A DNA stretch of 64,000 nt. Source: Vibrio sp. BS-M-Sm-2 (GTDB lineage: Bacteria > Pseudomonadota > Gammaproteobacteria > Enterobacterales > Vibrionaceae). Position 1 is the stretch's first letter. Each line of letters opens with the position of its first letter. The DNA is taken from positions 806,001 to 870,000 of the forward strand of contig NZ_CP167894.1 in the NCBI RefSeq assembly GCF_041504345.1, in the 5' to 3' direction. Below are positions 53,659 to 63,650 of this stretch, one piece after another. The notes under the pieces were generated by a model, which was not told the DNA's origin, searched no databases, and saw nothing but the letters and a program-made list of their open reading frames with translations. A program made the position numbers and the translations under genes.

Positions 53659-54579
53659 ATGAACCTAAAAAAGTCCGTTCCGTTTTATCTTGCTGCACTA
53701 TTTTGCTTAACGCCCTGGGTCAGTTCCCCGACAGCCCTCGTTATCGGTTTCCTACTGGCTAGTTTAGGTTTAGTTCCTGAACACTTGGAAGTCGGTAAAC
53801 TCACCAAGAAGTTACTGGCCTACTCGATTGTTGGCTTGGGGTTTGGCATTCAGTTTGAAAAAGCATTAGCGGTAACAGGCGATGGTATTGGACTCATTGT
53901 AACGACGATTATTGGTACATTAGTCATTGGTTGGTTCTTGGCTAAACGAATGGGGCTAGACCGCACAACAGGCTACCTTATATCTTCTGGTACCGCGATT
54001 TGTGGTGGTAGTGCGATAGCAGCTGTGGCACCCGCGATCAAAGCAGACGATGAACAGATTGGCTTGGCGTTAGCCACTGTATTTGTGTTGAACTCGGTAG
54101 CTCTATTCTTGTTCCCGATGATTGGCCATGCGCTTGAATTAAGCCAACAGACTTTCGGTACCTGGGCAGCAATCGCGATTCATGATACTTCTTCAGTTGT
54201 TGGTGCAGCATCAGCTTATGGTGAGGAAGCACTGACTACCGCGACAACATTGAAGCTCGCTCGTGCACTTTGGATCATTCCAATTGCTTTGGTTAGCGCT
54301 ATGATCTTCAAAAGCGATCAAAAGAAGATTACCGTTCCCTACTTCATTTTCTTCTACTGTGCGGCTATCGCGGTAAGTGACTTATTGCCACAGTTTGAGA
54401 TGGTGTATCAAGGGATCTTTGACGTGTCTAAGCGTGCGTTGGTTGTGTGTCTGTTCTTGATTGGCTGCGGCATCTCAGTAGAGAAACTGAAAGCGGCTGG
54501 GCCGAAGCCATTGATGTTTGGTATTTCGATGTGGGTGATGATTTCTACAGGTTCGTTAGCTTGGTTGACCCTCGCATAA
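53659..54579 (+). CDS. yeiH: YeiH-family (UPF0324) putative sulfate exporter
   Basis: A 306-residue protein with about ten membrane segments. Family landmarks are [16 protein letters not shown] near residue 56, [20 protein letters not shown] near 109-128, [20 protein letters not shown] near 172 and [16 protein letters not shown] near 270. The family is annotated as sulfate or anion exporters on limited evidence. In E. coli it is linked to a LysR gene; here a LysR gene lies nearby but on the other side of a small membrane gene. Confidence 0.9.
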   Translation: MNLKKSVPFYLAALFCLTPWVSSPTALVIGFLLASLGLVPEHLEVGKLTKKLLAYSIVGLGFGIQFEKALAVTGDGIGLIVTTIIGTLVIGWFLAKRMGLDRTTGYLISSGTAICGGSAIAAVAPAIKADDEQIGLALATVFVLNSVALFLFPMIGHALELSQQTFGTWAAIAIHDTSSVVGAASAYGEEALTTATTLKLARALWIIPIALVSAMIFKSDQKKITVPYFIFFYCAAIAVSDLLPQFEMVYQGIFDVSKRALVVCLFLIGCGISVEKLKAAGPKPLMFGISMWVMISTGSLAWLTLA

Positions 54580-54623
54580 CCTCTAGGGAGTTAAATCTCT
54601 AACAACATCACGAAGCACAAAAA

Positions 54624-54653
54624 AAAGGCAAAGCTCATATGGGCTTTGCCTTT
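54624..54653. terminator. Bidirectional terminator after yeiH
   Basis: AAAGGCAAAGC-N8-GCTTTGCCTTT forms an 11-bp perfect stem with A and T flanks, between convergent yeiH and the small membrane gene. Confidence 0.88.
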
Positions 54654-54682
54654 ATCATTTGTCATCTATATTGACCAAACTA

Positions 54683-54847
54683 CTATTCAAACAGGGGCTT
54701 ATCACTCTTATTGCTCTCTCTTTTCATTAAAACAAGTACCACAACCAACACAAATGCGGTGAGTTCAGCCAACGAGCGAGTCAACCCTGACGAAGTGACC
54801 GCTTGGCCTATCTGCAGTAAAACCGCAATGATGAGGGCAATTTTCAT
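54683..54847 (-). CDS. 54-residue membrane protein
   Basis: A short frame encodes a protein starting MKIALIIAVLLQIGQAVTSS. Residues about 2-18 and 28-41 (AELTAFVLVVVLVL) are two hydrophobic segments, and the tail KRESNKSDKPLFE is polar. AAGG lies about 9 bases before the ATG. It lies 106 bp after the LysR gene on the same strand and ends before a bidirectional terminator. I recognise no family. Confidence 0.65.
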   Translation of the reverse strand: MKIALIIAVLLQIGQAVTSSGLTRSLAELTAFVLVVVLVLMKRESNKSDKPLFE

Positions 54848-54953
54848 AATAAGACCTTATTCTATAATCCGTTATTTGTATGGCTTATTATGATGGATGG
54901 TTATAAAGATAATAAATTCTGTTTTGAACTATCTAATTGCTAAATTAACTAAC

Positions 54954-55832
54954 CTAGCGTAACTGCCCCTCTAACCACTTAATAAAGGTTCTTACCTTAG
55001 GACGTTTTTCCGTGCCTAATGGGCAGATTAAGTCATACCCTTTGTCAGTATCCATACTCGGATAAGGCGTTATGAGCTCACCAGTCTCAATGTACTGCTT
55101 AACAAAATGATAGCGCCCCATCGCGACACCGATATTGCTGAGGGCACTTCTTACGCCCATATCCCGGTGGCTCACGCTGTAAAATTGCTCAAACAAGTTC
55201 ACATCCAAGCCATGGTGTTTAATCCAACGCTGCCATACATCTGATCCTAGTGCATGAATGAAATTAATCCGGTGCAGCGATTCTAAGCCATCATCAAAGA
55301 TGTCGTGCTCAGCCGCGTAACTCGGTGTACACACCGGAATATACTTTTCACCAAACAGGCGCTGTCGATGCATGTCTTTGAGAGCTTCAGCACCATAGTA
55401 AATGGCGACATCGAGATGATTTTGATGAAAATCCTGCTCTTCTTGCGAGAAGATGTTGAGATTAAACTTTGGGTATCGCTGTTTAAAATCAGCCAATCTT
55501 GGCAGTAACCAACTGTTGGCAAATGCAGGACTAGTACCGATATTGATCTGTCCATACAAGTCTGTGTTGGTAATGTCTTCGATCTCACCAAAAATAGAGC
55601 TTAACGACTTGGATAACGTTCGTTGAAAACGCTGGCCTTCTTCAGTCAGTTCCAGTTTACGAGTCCCTCGCACAAACAAGTTAAATCCGAGTTCACCTTC
55701 TAACACTTTGATTCGATGGCTAACGGCTCCCTGAGTCAGATGCAACTTTTTCGCCGCTAGCGTAAAGCTCATTTTCTCTGCAGCAACATTAAAAGTATGA
55801 AGATTTCTAAGTAAAGATTGATGGTTAGCCAT
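54954..55832 (-). CDS. DsdC/GcvA-like LysR-family regulator
   Basis: A 292-residue LysR-type regulator. The helix-turn-helix is KKLHLTQGAVSHRIKVLEGE (near residues 28-47). The effector domain resembles that of DsdC and GcvA, with INIGTSPAFANSWLLPRLADF and SNIGVAMGRYHFVKQYIETGE near 230-250. It is divergent from a PTS permease gene and probably regulates it. An AT-rich palindrome, ATTAAAAATTTTAAT, lies at 55845-55859, 13 bp before its start, and may be part of its binding site. Confidence 0.87.
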   Translation of the reverse strand: MANHQSLLRNLHTFNVAAEKMSFTLAAKKLHLTQGAVSHRIKVLEGELGFNLFVRGTRKLELTEEGQRFQRTLSKSLSSIFGEIEDITNTDLYGQINIGTSPAFANSWLLPRLADFKQRYPKFNLNIFSQEEQDFHQNHLDVAIYYGAEALKDMHRQRLFGEKYIPVCTPSYAAEHDIFDDGLESLHRINFIHALGSDVWQRWIKHHGLDVNLFEQFYSVSHRDMGVRSALSNIGVAMGRYHFVKQYIETGELITPYPSMDTDKGYDLICPLGTEKRPKVRTFIKWLEGQLR

Positions 55833-56006
55833 ACGAACTCATGCATTAAAAATTTTAATTCATACTACTACCCGTTTCGTTTGTTTGCATTAAGAAATAA
55901 GTTTTTAATAGCCGAAGTTACTTAAAACCCTGCCTCGATCAATCTTTGACTCCATACGTTGACGAGCAGAAACATTAAAAAATTAATTACAAACTTAGGG
56001 GCACAT

Positions 56007-57470
56007 ATGAATATACTCGGGTATATGCAAAAAGTAGGTAAGGCATTAATGGTTCCCGTAGCCACACTGCCAGCTGCAGCAATCCTTATGGGGATCGGCT
56101 ATTGGCTGGATCCTGTTGGTTGGGGTTCAGAAAGCATCTTAGCCGCATTCTTGATCAAATCTGGTGGTGCGATCATCGACAACATGGCAGTTCTGTTCGC
56201 GGTGGGTGTCGCATTTGGTTTGAGCCGAGATAAAAACGGCTCAGCCGCATTGTCTGGTTTTGTGATGTTCCTCGTCGTCACCACACTACTTGCTCCAGGC
56301 TCTGTCGCTCAATTAATGGATGTTGAACTAAGTGAAGTGCCAGCAGCATTTGGCAAAATCAGCAACCAATTTGTGGGTATCATAGTAGGTATCATCTCAG
56401 CTGAGATCTACAACCGCTACTCAACCGTTGAACTTCCTCAGGCTTTGGCGTTTTTCAGTGGTAAGCGTTTGGTTCCTATCCTGACTTCAATCGCAGGTAT
56501 GGCTCTCTCTTTTGCTCAACTATACATCTGGCCAGCTGTTTATGACGCTCTGATCGTTCTAGGTATAAAGCTAGAAAGCATGGGCGCAGTTGGTGCCGGT
56601 CTGTTTGGTTTCTTCAACCGTTTGTTCCTATCAGTTGGTATGCACCACGCACTTTACCCTGTGTTCTGGTTCGACGTTGTAGGCATTAACGACATTCCAA
56701 ACTTCCTAGGCGGTGCACAATCTATCGCTAACGGTACGGGTATTCCGGGTAAAACAGGCATGTACCAAGCGGGCTTCTTCCCTATCATGATGTTTGGCCT
56801 ACCAGCAGCAGCATTGGCGATGTACCACTGTTCTGATGCGAAAAATAAGAACCAAGTATTCGCTATCATGCTTGCGGCGGCGATGGCTTCATTCTTCACA
56901 GGTATCACAGAGCCGCTTGAGTTCAGCTTCATGTTCCTTGCTCCGGTACTGTTCCTACTACACGCTGTGTTAACAGGTTTGTCGCTTTACATTGCGGCAA
57001 GCATGGAGTGGATGGCAGGCTTCGGATTCTCTGCTGGCTTCGTTGACCTAGTACTATCAAGCCAAAACCCACTAGCGGTTAACTGGTACATGCTACTGGT
57101 TCAAGGTGTAGTGTTCTTCGCACTTTATTACTGCATTTTCCGCTTCGCTATCATCAAGTTCAACCTACGCACTCCGGGTCGTGGTGAGGAAATGGAAGCA
57201 GAAAGCGAGACTGCATCTCCTGAAGCATTAGTTAACCTAACCAACAACTACATTGAAGCGATTGGTGGTGCTGACAATATCCTTGAAGTCGATAACTGTA
57301 TTACTCGCCTACGCCTAACAGTAAAAGACTCATCAATCGCCGACAGTGACAAACTGAAGAAACTGGGAGCGGCAGGTGTGGTTCCGGTGGGTAAAGGTGG
57401 ACTGCAAGTTATCATTGGCTTAGGAAAAGTGGATAAGGTCGCAGAACAAATGAAGAAGGCACTCGCTTAA
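56007..57470 (+). CDS. PTS permease EIICB of the glucose/N-acetylglucosamine type
   Basis: A 487-residue protein. Residues about 1-390 form the EIIC membrane domain (GKALMVPVATLPAAAILMGI; SGFVMFLVVTTLLAPG; HALYPVFWFDVVG; FFTGITEPLEFSFMF). Residues about 405-485 form the EIIB domain, whose phosphorylated cysteine is in EVDNCITRLRLTVKD. No EIIA domain is attached, so phosphate must come from a separate EIIA. It takes up a hexose or amino sugar and phosphorylates it. AGGGG seven bases before this ATG supports it over a start 16 codons earlier. Confidence 0.9.
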   Translation: MNILGYMQKVGKALMVPVATLPAAAILMGIGYWLDPVGWGSESILAAFLIKSGGAIIDNMAVLFAVGVAFGLSRDKNGSAALSGFVMFLVVTTLLAPGSVAQLMDVELSEVPAAFGKISNQFVGIIVGIISAEIYNRYSTVELPQALAFFSGKRLVPILTSIAGMALSFAQLYIWPAVYDALIVLGIKLESMGAVGAGLFGFFNRLFLSVGMHHALYPVFWFDVVGINDIPNFLGGAQSIANGTGIPGKTGMYQAGFFPIMMFGLPAAALAMYHCSDAKNKNQVFAIMLAAAMASFFTGITEPLEFSFMFLAPVLFLLHAVLTGLSLYIAASMEWMAGFGFSAGFVDLVLSSQNPLAVNWYMLLVQGVVFFALYYCIFRFAIIKFNLRTPGRGEEMEAESETASPEALVNLTNNYIEAIGGADNILEVDNCITRLRLTVKDSSIADSDKLKKLGAAGVVPVGKGGLQVIIGLGKVDKVAEQMKKALA

Positions 57471-57540
57471 CTCGGCAGCTTTGATGACAAGATAAAACAG
57501 TAAGAATTTGTGATGGCTTCACCACCATCACAATCCCCTG

Positions 57541-57576
57541 AAGCGCAATTACGACTAGTCACCGTGTATTGCGCTT
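57541..57576. terminator. Terminator between the PTS and menE genes
   Basis: AAGCGCAAT and ATTGCGCTT form a 9-bp stem around an 18-base loop, followed by CGTTTTATTT on the plus strand. Confidence 0.7.
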
Positions 57577-57580
57577 CGTT

Positions 57581-59011
57581 TTATTTAGAACGAACCTCTT
57601 GTAACCACTGTGCTAATCCCGCTCTCGATACCTTGATGCCTAGTTGTTCTTGCTCTGGCATACGGTAATACTCGATCGGGCATTTAAACCGCTCTAGGCT
57701 TACTTGTAGTTGCTCTGCAAACCACTCTCTGGTTGGCATTTCATCACAGTCAACAATCGCAACGGGTCTAAAGCCAAATTCACTGTCTTCAACGGGTATG
57801 ATAAAGGCTTGCTTAACCTCAGGCAGTTGACTGAGTGATCGCTCAATTTCTTCACAGTGAATATTCTCACCGCCAGAAATAAACTGATTGTCGGCTCTGC
57901 CAATAATCGACACTTGCTCTCCATTCCATTGACCAAGATCTTTACTATCAAACCAGCCATCATCATCCACCAATGGAGTTAAAGTGCCTTGATAGTAGTA
58001 ACCAGAAGCGAGGGTATTGCCTCCAATATAGATACGTTGGTTTTCAATTTTCAATTGACGATGATTCAGCACAAAACCGGCAGTGCTGCTCGCATCAACA
58101 GGCTTTGCCGTCACCGTTGAGGCCGCTTCTGTCATGCCGTAGCCAAGCCATGTTTCGATACCCATTTGTTGAGCCTCAAGCCCTAGCGCTTCTGGAATAT
58201 GACTACCACCTAAAAGCACATGAGTTAAAGTAAGTGCTTGCTTACCCTTTAATAACCTATGCAGTTGCGTAGCAACTAACGAAGCATGGCTACAACCTTC
58301 AATGTCTGATTCAAGCTTACCAGAACCTATTTTTATACAGCCACCAGCAACGAGCCAACGATGAACAACCGCCAGACCAGATACATGGTACATAGGTAAA
58401 CTCAGCAGCCACGTATCACTGCCTTTAAATTGGAAAACATCCAATAACCCGGCAGCAGAACATAGGTGCTGCTCAAGTGTGTGAGCCACCGCTTTCGGGT
58501 TTCCAGTAGAGCCCGAAGTAAATACGATACTCGCGAGGTTTTGAGGACTGAAACAGGAAAGTTCTGACGTTGCTGCTGGTTTGTCATCAACATTCAAGTC
58601 ACTCAAGCAAGGCAATGTAAGTAACTGAGTGTTTGGTTCAGTAATGTCTGATTGATTTAAACCACTACTTTCTAACAACCATAGATAACGCCTAGCCGAC
58701 GGCCTATAAAGCGATTCAAGCTTTTGTACCAAGCGAAGTGATGGCTGAGGCATAGTGAACGCGCAAAGCACGCCTAGGTTCAGTGCCGCTAGATAAACGG
58801 GGAGTACTTCTGCTTGGTTCTTACCAACAATGGTCAACACGTCGCCTTCCGAGAGGCCTTGTTCTGATAGCTGTTGTTGGTAATCACTCACTAACGCCAC
58901 AACTTGCAGCCAAGTATAAGCGCAGTTGGGAGTAACGAATGCTGTTTGATGTGGGTTCTGCTGCGCCCACTGTACCCAAAGCGGGTGATGATTAGATTGT
59001 GGGCGCATCAT
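57581..59011 (-). CDS. menE: o-Succinylbenzoate-CoA ligase
   Basis: A 476-residue acyl-adenylate-forming ligase. The P-loop is SIVFTSGSTGNPKAVAHT near residue 163, the A5 region GYGMTEAASTVTAKP near 293, the hinge/A8 region DLGQWNGEQVSIIGRADNQFISGGENI near 355 (quoted by position), and the C-terminal catalytic lysine lies near IKVSRAGLAQWL. It converts o-succinylbenzoate to its CoA thioester in menaquinone synthesis. It is the last gene of the men operon, 52 bp after menC. Confidence 0.94.
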   Translation of the reverse strand: MMRPQSNHHPLWVQWAQQNPHQTAFVTPNCAYTWLQVVALVSDYQQQLSEQGLSEGDVLTIVGKNQAEVLPVYLAALNLGVLCAFTMPQPSLRLVQKLESLYRPSARRYLWLLESSGLNQSDITEPNTQLLTLPCLSDLNVDDKPAATSELSCFSPQNLASIVFTSGSTGNPKAVAHTLEQHLCSAAGLLDVFQFKGSDTWLLSLPMYHVSGLAVVHRWLVAGGCIKIGSGKLESDIEGCSHASLVATQLHRLLKGKQALTLTHVLLGGSHIPEALGLEAQQMGIETWLGYGMTEAASTVTAKPVDASSTAGFVLNHRQLKIENQRIYIGGNTLASGYYYQGTLTPLVDDDGWFDSKDLGQWNGEQVSIIGRADNQFISGGENIHCEEIERSLSQLPEVKQAFIIPVEDSEFGFRPVAIVDCDEMPTREWFAEQLQVSLERFKCPIEYYRMPEQEQLGIKVSRAGLAQWLQEVRSK

Positions 59012-59063
59012 AAGATAACCAAGTTATAGTTTGAAAACGGTCTAAGCCAATCGAACGATCAGC

Positions 59064-60071
59064 CTAAGAAGACCAAATCAGTTGCTGCTGTTCAAGAGTA
59101 GCAACAGGAAGCTGGCAACCCGGCCATGAAACTTCTAACTGTTGCTGATACAAACCAATCGTATCAAGTCCCGGTACTTCATTAGGCAAGTACTGCTGTG
59201 CTAATCGCGCAATCTGAATTAAGCCAAGGCTAGACTCAATGCTTGAGCTTAGAACCGGCTTAATACCAAGCTGCTCCGCACGCTCAATGATTGCAACACA
59301 ACGCTCTACTGAACCAATCAAGGTTGGCTTGATCACCACAGCCTTAACACCCGTTAAGTCGCTTAAATCAAATTCAGGGTTACGCACCGCTTCTTGCAGA
59401 GTTTCGTCCCAAGCAATCGCCACACCGTGGTCAATAGCAAAAGCTAAGCTGTCTTCTGGCTTTTGGCAAGGTTCTTCAATAAAGCTAATACGCTGACGCA
59501 GTGACGGCGAAATGTACTTAATGAACTGCTTCGCTTTTTCTGGCTTCCACGCACGGTTGGCATCAAGCCTTAGAGTCAAATCCGGAATCGATTCAAGAAA
59601 TAAACTAACAAGCATGCCATCACGAATCGCTTCATACAGGCCGACTTTCACTTTCGCGACTTTCTCACCTTCCATCTCATTCAGCACCGGAATCAGTTCA
59701 TCTGGATCTCCGGTACACAAAGGTGCCGCTTGGTAGTTACCTTCAGTGTTGAGTTCGCCTCGTAATTCCATCATCGCCATCGAAAAACCGAAGGCAACAG
59801 AAGGATATAGCTCATTAAAAGGCGTTTGAGGGTTGTTGTGACTCCAAAGCTCTAATTCATGTTGGAGCTGAATACCGGCTTGTTCGGCATCTTCTTGACT
59901 GAAGCCCGGCAAAGGTGCAACTTCGCCAAAACCAGTTTTACCGTCACACTCAAGTTGGATGATATAGCCAACACGTTCGTTCAACTTATTATCACGAAGA
60001 ACCACTCCACTATCCATAGGTAATTGATAACGGTAGAGTTTAGCGTGACGCTGAGAATTCACTGAGTTCAT
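59064..60071 (-). CDS. menC: o-Succinylbenzoate synthase
   Basis: A 335-residue enolase-superfamily enzyme. The catalytic lysines and metal ligands are seen in AKVKVGLYEAIRDG (Lys pair), LTLRLDANRAWKP (Asp), ISFIEEPCQKPE (Glu) and GVAIAWDETLQEA (Asp). It dehydrates SHCHC to o-succinylbenzoate. It lies between menB and menE on the same strand. A small hairpin in the menB-menC gap may reduce read-through. Confidence 0.94.
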   Translation of the reverse strand: MNSVNSQRHAKLYRYQLPMDSGVVLRDNKLNERVGYIIQLECDGKTGFGEVAPLPGFSQEDAEQAGIQLQHELELWSHNNPQTPFNELYPSVAFGFSMAMMELRGELNTEGNYQAAPLCTGDPDELIPVLNEMEGEKVAKVKVGLYEAIRDGMLVSLFLESIPDLTLRLDANRAWKPEKAKQFIKYISPSLRQRISFIEEPCQKPEDSLAFAIDHGVAIAWDETLQEAVRNPEFDLSDLTGVKAVVIKPTLIGSVERCVAIIERAEQLGIKPVLSSSIESSLGLIQIARLAQQYLPNEVPGLDTIGLYQQQLEVSWPGCQLPVATLEQQQLIWSS

Positions 60072-60108
60072 AAAGTTTCCTAAAAAACGGGGAACATCAA
60101 AACAAAAC

Positions 60109-60127
60109 GAGCCGCTATTAGCGACTC
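60109..60127 (-). other. Hairpin between menB and menC
   Basis: On the minus strand GAGTCGC-TAATA-GCGGCTC pairs over 7 bp with one mismatch and is followed by GTTTTGTTTTG. It may be a leaky terminator inside the operon or an mRNA-processing structure. Confidence 0.45.
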
Positions 60128-60146
60128 ATTTTTAAGAGGAGAAAGA

Positions 60147-61013
60147 CTATGGATTACGCGGGAACTTGTCGAAGTCCGGTCGACGTTTTTCGTTAAATGC
60201 GTTGCGGCCTTCTTGGCCTTCCTCTGTCATGTAGAACATCATGGTTGCGTTACCAGCCAACTCTTGTAGACCAGCTTGGCCGTCACAGTCTGCGTTCAGT
60301 GCAGCTTTCAGGCAACGCAGTGCCATTGGGCTATGTTGAAGAACTTCACGACACCAACGAACGGTTTCTTTTTCTAGGTCAGCGACAGGAACAACGGTGT
60401 TCACTAGGCCCATATCCAATGCTTCTTGAGCATCGTAGAAACGACATAGGAACCAGATTTCGCGCGCTTTCTTCTGGCCAACAATGCGAGCCATGTAAGA
60501 AGCACCCCAACCGCCATCGAATGAACCCACTTTAGGACCCGTCTGACCGAACTGGGCGTTTTCAGCTGCAATAGTAAGGTCTGCCATCATGTGAAGTACA
60601 TGACCGCCGCCTACTGCCCAACCCGAGACCGCTGCGATAACTGGTTTTGGACAAGTACGAATTTGACGTTGGAAATCAAGTACGTTCAGGTGGTGTGTAC
60701 CTGAGTCATCTTGATAGCCGCCGTAGTCACCACGAATACTTTGGTCACCACCAGAACAGAATGCCTTCTCACCAAGACCCGTCAAAATGATCACGCCTAC
60801 TTTCTCGTCGTAACGAGCGTCAGCCAGTGCATTAATCATCTCTTTTACGGTTTGTGGACGAAACGCATTGTGGACTTGAGGACGCGCAATCGTGATTTTC
60901 GCAATACCATCGTCAGACTTGTGGTACTGAATATCTTCATATTGACTGCTTTCATCGCTCCAGTTAACTGCCGCGTAAAGTTCTTCTTCTGTGATGCCTA
61001 CTGTTTTAGCCAT
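60147..61013 (-). CDS. menB: 1,4-Dihydroxy-2-naphthoyl-CoA synthase
   Basis: A 288-residue crotonase-family enzyme. CoA and oxyanion-hole segments include [16 protein letters not shown] near residue 85 and [17 protein letters not shown] near 130. The catalytic region is [20 protein letters not shown] near 160. It closes the naphthalene ring of menaquinone. The ATG with GGGA six bases upstream was chosen over one ten codons earlier. It lies 102 bp downstream of menH. Confidence 0.96.
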   Translation of the reverse strand: MAKTVGITEEELYAAVNWSDESSQYEDIQYHKSDDGIAKITIARPQVHNAFRPQTVKEMINALADARYDEKVGVIILTGLGEKAFCSGGDQSIRGDYGGYQDDSGTHHLNVLDFQRQIRTCPKPVIAAVSGWAVGGGHVLHMMADLTIAAENAQFGQTGPKVGSFDGGWGASYMARIVGQKKAREIWFLCRFYDAQEALDMGLVNTVVPVADLEKETVRWCREVLQHSPMALRCLKAALNADCDGQAGLQELAGNATMMFYMTEEGQEGRNAFNEKRRPDFDKFPRNP

Positions 61014-61115
61014 GGTGATTCCCATTGTTCTATTAGAGACCACGACTAACGAGTAGTCGTGACGGTGTTGCTCTGCTTTTGATAGTGCTTGATACGAGAG
61101 AACCGCTCAGTCAGA

Positions 61116-61916
61116 TTAACGACGACTGGCGATACATTGGATTATCAGGTTAGAAAACAGCTCGGGTTGCTCAAAATGAACATTATGACCCGCGTAATCC
61201 ACCTGACTATATTCAAAGCCACTATTCTCAGCTAGCTCCATGAATTTACGATCTTTTTCTCCACATACATAATGCAATAAATGCTCATGAGATTTCAATG
61301 TGGCACGTAAATCCGGTTGCTTAGCTAACGAAGTAGATAACAACATATTTGCTACGGATACACCAAGGTTACCACTACGCTTTATGACCAAAGTTTGTCT
61401 TTGCTCATGATTTAGTGAAGAAAAGACGCTTTGTTGATACCAATCGTCTAAAACATCTTCAATCGACTGCTGTGCAAAGCGAACAGCCCACTGCGTATCA
61501 TGTACTAACCTTTGTGCTCTTTCTTCATCACATTCCAAGCCAAAGTTGCCACCTTCAATGATGACTTTCTCTAGATTGAGCGTCTCAAAGCAAGGGCTTG
61601 TCACCCCATACATTGCAAGCCTTCCGCCCATAGAGTACCCAATCACTACGATAGGGTAATCGGCAGGAAGATCGTTGAGCGCCAGTTGAGATGTGATGCA
61701 CTGGACAATTTTCTTGCAGCAATGATCAAACCCTACTGGATCGATAAAGCGACTTTGTCCATGTCCGGGTAAATCTATGCAAAGGAGAGGAAAGTCCTCG
61801 AGGAATGGATGACATGCACTCCAATCATCCCCGCTTCCGAGTAAACCATGTAAAAAAACAAGCAAAGGTTTGTCAGAAGAATCTTGTACAGCTGGGTAAT
61901 AATTGGAGTAAAGCAT
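61116..61916 (-). CDS. menH: SHCHC synthase (alpha/beta hydrolase)
   Basis: A 266-residue alpha/beta-hydrolase. The oxyanion region FLHGLLGSGDDWSACHPFL comes near the N terminus. The nucleophile elbow is VVIGYSMGGRLAMYG near residue 92, the acid is near CGEKDRKF, and the histidine is in YAGHNVHFEQP near residue 244. It eliminates pyruvate from SEPHCHC to give SHCHC. It starts 9 bp after menD. Confidence 0.92.
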   Translation of the reverse strand: MLYSNYYPAVQDSSDKPLLVFLHGLLGSGDDWSACHPFLEDFPLLCIDLPGHGQSRFIDPVGFDHCCKKIVQCITSQLALNDLPADYPIVVIGYSMGGRLAMYGVTSPCFETLNLEKVIIEGGNFGLECDEERAQRLVHDTQWAVRFAQQSIEDVLDDWYQQSVFSSLNHEQRQTLVIKRSGNLGVSVANMLLSTSLAKQPDLRATLKSHEHLLHYVCGEKDRKFMELAENSGFEYSQVDYAGHNVHFEQPELFSNLIIQCIASRR

Positions 61917-61925
61917 GTAAAGTCC

Positions 61926-63650
61926 TTAGGCTAATGCCTCGGTGAGCATTGAGCTGAATTGTTTCAGCAAAGTAGACGCTTGTTCGGGAGGTGTCTTAAC
62001 TTCCACGATCAAGGTACCCTGACCCTGTTCGAAATGTTGTTCGATAATGGTTTGGTAGCCATTCAAGGTTTCTGGCGCAGCGTATCCAAGCTGGAATTGC
62101 GCAGCAGCGTATTCAAAACTGAAACCATGAGGCATTTGATAAAGTGACTGTTTCTGTTGCTCAGGTACCGGCAACAAATCAAAGATCGCACCACCATCAT
62201 TGTTAGTCACAACAATAACCATCGGCGTTAAATTATGAGTCAGCAAAGCCAGTGAGTTGAGGTCGTAAAGCAGAGAAGTATCACCAATCAACATCAACAG
62301 AGGGTTCTGGTTAACTTTCACTACACCCGCAGCCGTTGCCACCAAGCCATCAATGCCCGATGCACCACGATTACTATAAACTTGATTCGCAGATATTGAC
62401 GACAGCATATCCACCAGCCTTACCATCAAGCTGTTTCCCACAAACAACTCTCTGTCTTTAAGTCTAGACGACAAGTCAACTGCAACACTCAACTCTGTCA
62501 GTTGGTCATTATTGGATATTTGTGCGAGTGCGAGTTGCTGAACGGTATTTGCAACCTTGATTAATGGCGTCGCCCAACCCGAATATTTACCTAACAAAGT
62601 TGGCAGGTGTTGATCGGTGATCCATAACTCGATATTAGCAACAATATGAGTTTGCGGCAGATGGTCTTGGTTTATACGGTGCGCATCAGGTGAAACGACA
62701 ACATATTGAGTGCTATCGAACAAAGCCGCTTGTGACTTAACCCATTGGTTTAATCGCTTAGAAACAATACGCTCACCAAACTGAAGAATGAAATCACACT
62801 GGTTGAGTTGCTGTTTAACGGAGTCACTCTGTAACCACAGATCATAATGCTTCCAATCACTGTTCACGCCCGATTGAGGATCACAGAAAATCGGCCAACC
62901 CAAAGCAGAAGCAAACTGCTGCGCTTTTGTCGCCGCTTTTTTATCAATCGAACCAATAATCACCGCACCTTTACGCGCTAGATAATCGCCCGGCGCTAAT
63001 GGCTGTACAGTCAAATGATTGGGTAAACAAGTATTAGAATACGGGCTTGTTGACGAGATCCACCTTGCCACACTGTTAGTGTAATCAGCATACATGTCAG
63101 CACTGTTCTTTGAATAGAGCGGCTCTGGGAACGGGCAATTAATATGAATCGCACCGCCAACATTGCGTTGTTTCGCAAGCGCGCTATCAACCGATGTTAG
63201 GAGCCAATTCAAAGAAACCTGTGTGGTTGGGCTTGGTAGATTTAAAGCACTTGCAACATGGGAAGAAAAGATACCCTGTTGTTGAATCGCTTGATTAGCG
63301 CCGCAATCCACTAAATCGATTGGTCGATCAGAAGTCAGTAGGATCAGTTTCTCTCGTGTCAAACCAGATTCAGCCGTCGCAGGAAGCAAATTCGCAACAG
63401 CGGTTCCTGATGTCACAATCACCGCAACGGGTTTATCACTTGCTTTTGCTAAGCCTAAAGCTAAAAATCCAAGACCACGCTCATCAAAGTGCGTGTGTAA
63501 GGTTAACTTGGGGTTGGCTTCAGCTTCGAGAGTTAACGGCGTTGAGCGAGATCCCGGTGCAACACAAACATGTTCAACACCACTGCGGGCTAACTCTTCT
63601 AGTAACGTGTGACACCAAACTCTATTTAATACGGCTTGGTCGTGAATCAT
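61926..63650 (-). CDS. menD: SEPHCHC synthase
   Basis: A 574-residue ThDP-dependent enzyme. The PYR domain has [20 protein letters not shown] near residue 20 and the catalytic glutamate region [18 protein letters not shown] near 53. The PP domain includes [18 protein letters not shown] near 425 and the ThDP-binding [14 protein letters not shown] near 455, then [11 protein letters not shown]. It adds decarboxylated 2-oxoglutarate to isochorismate. Its first four bases overlap the menF stop (ATGA), so the two are translationally coupled. Confidence 0.96.
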   Translation of the reverse strand: MIHDQAVLNRVWCHTLLEELARSGVEHVCVAPGSRSTPLTLEAEANPKLTLHTHFDERGLGFLALGLAKASDKPVAVIVTSGTAVANLLPATAESGLTREKLILLTSDRPIDLVDCGANQAIQQQGIFSSHVASALNLPSPTTQVSLNWLLTSVDSALAKQRNVGGAIHINCPFPEPLYSKNSADMYADYTNSVARWISSTSPYSNTCLPNHLTVQPLAPGDYLARKGAVIIGSIDKKAATKAQQFASALGWPIFCDPQSGVNSDWKHYDLWLQSDSVKQQLNQCDFILQFGERIVSKRLNQWVKSQAALFDSTQYVVVSPDAHRINQDHLPQTHIVANIELWITDQHLPTLLGKYSGWATPLIKVANTVQQLALAQISNNDQLTELSVAVDLSSRLKDRELFVGNSLMVRLVDMLSSISANQVYSNRGASGIDGLVATAAGVVKVNQNPLLMLIGDTSLLYDLNSLALLTHNLTPMVIVVTNNDGGAIFDLLPVPEQQKQSLYQMPHGFSFEYAAAQFQLGYAAPETLNGYQTIIEQHFEQGQGTLIVEVKTPPEQASTLLKQFSSMLTEALA

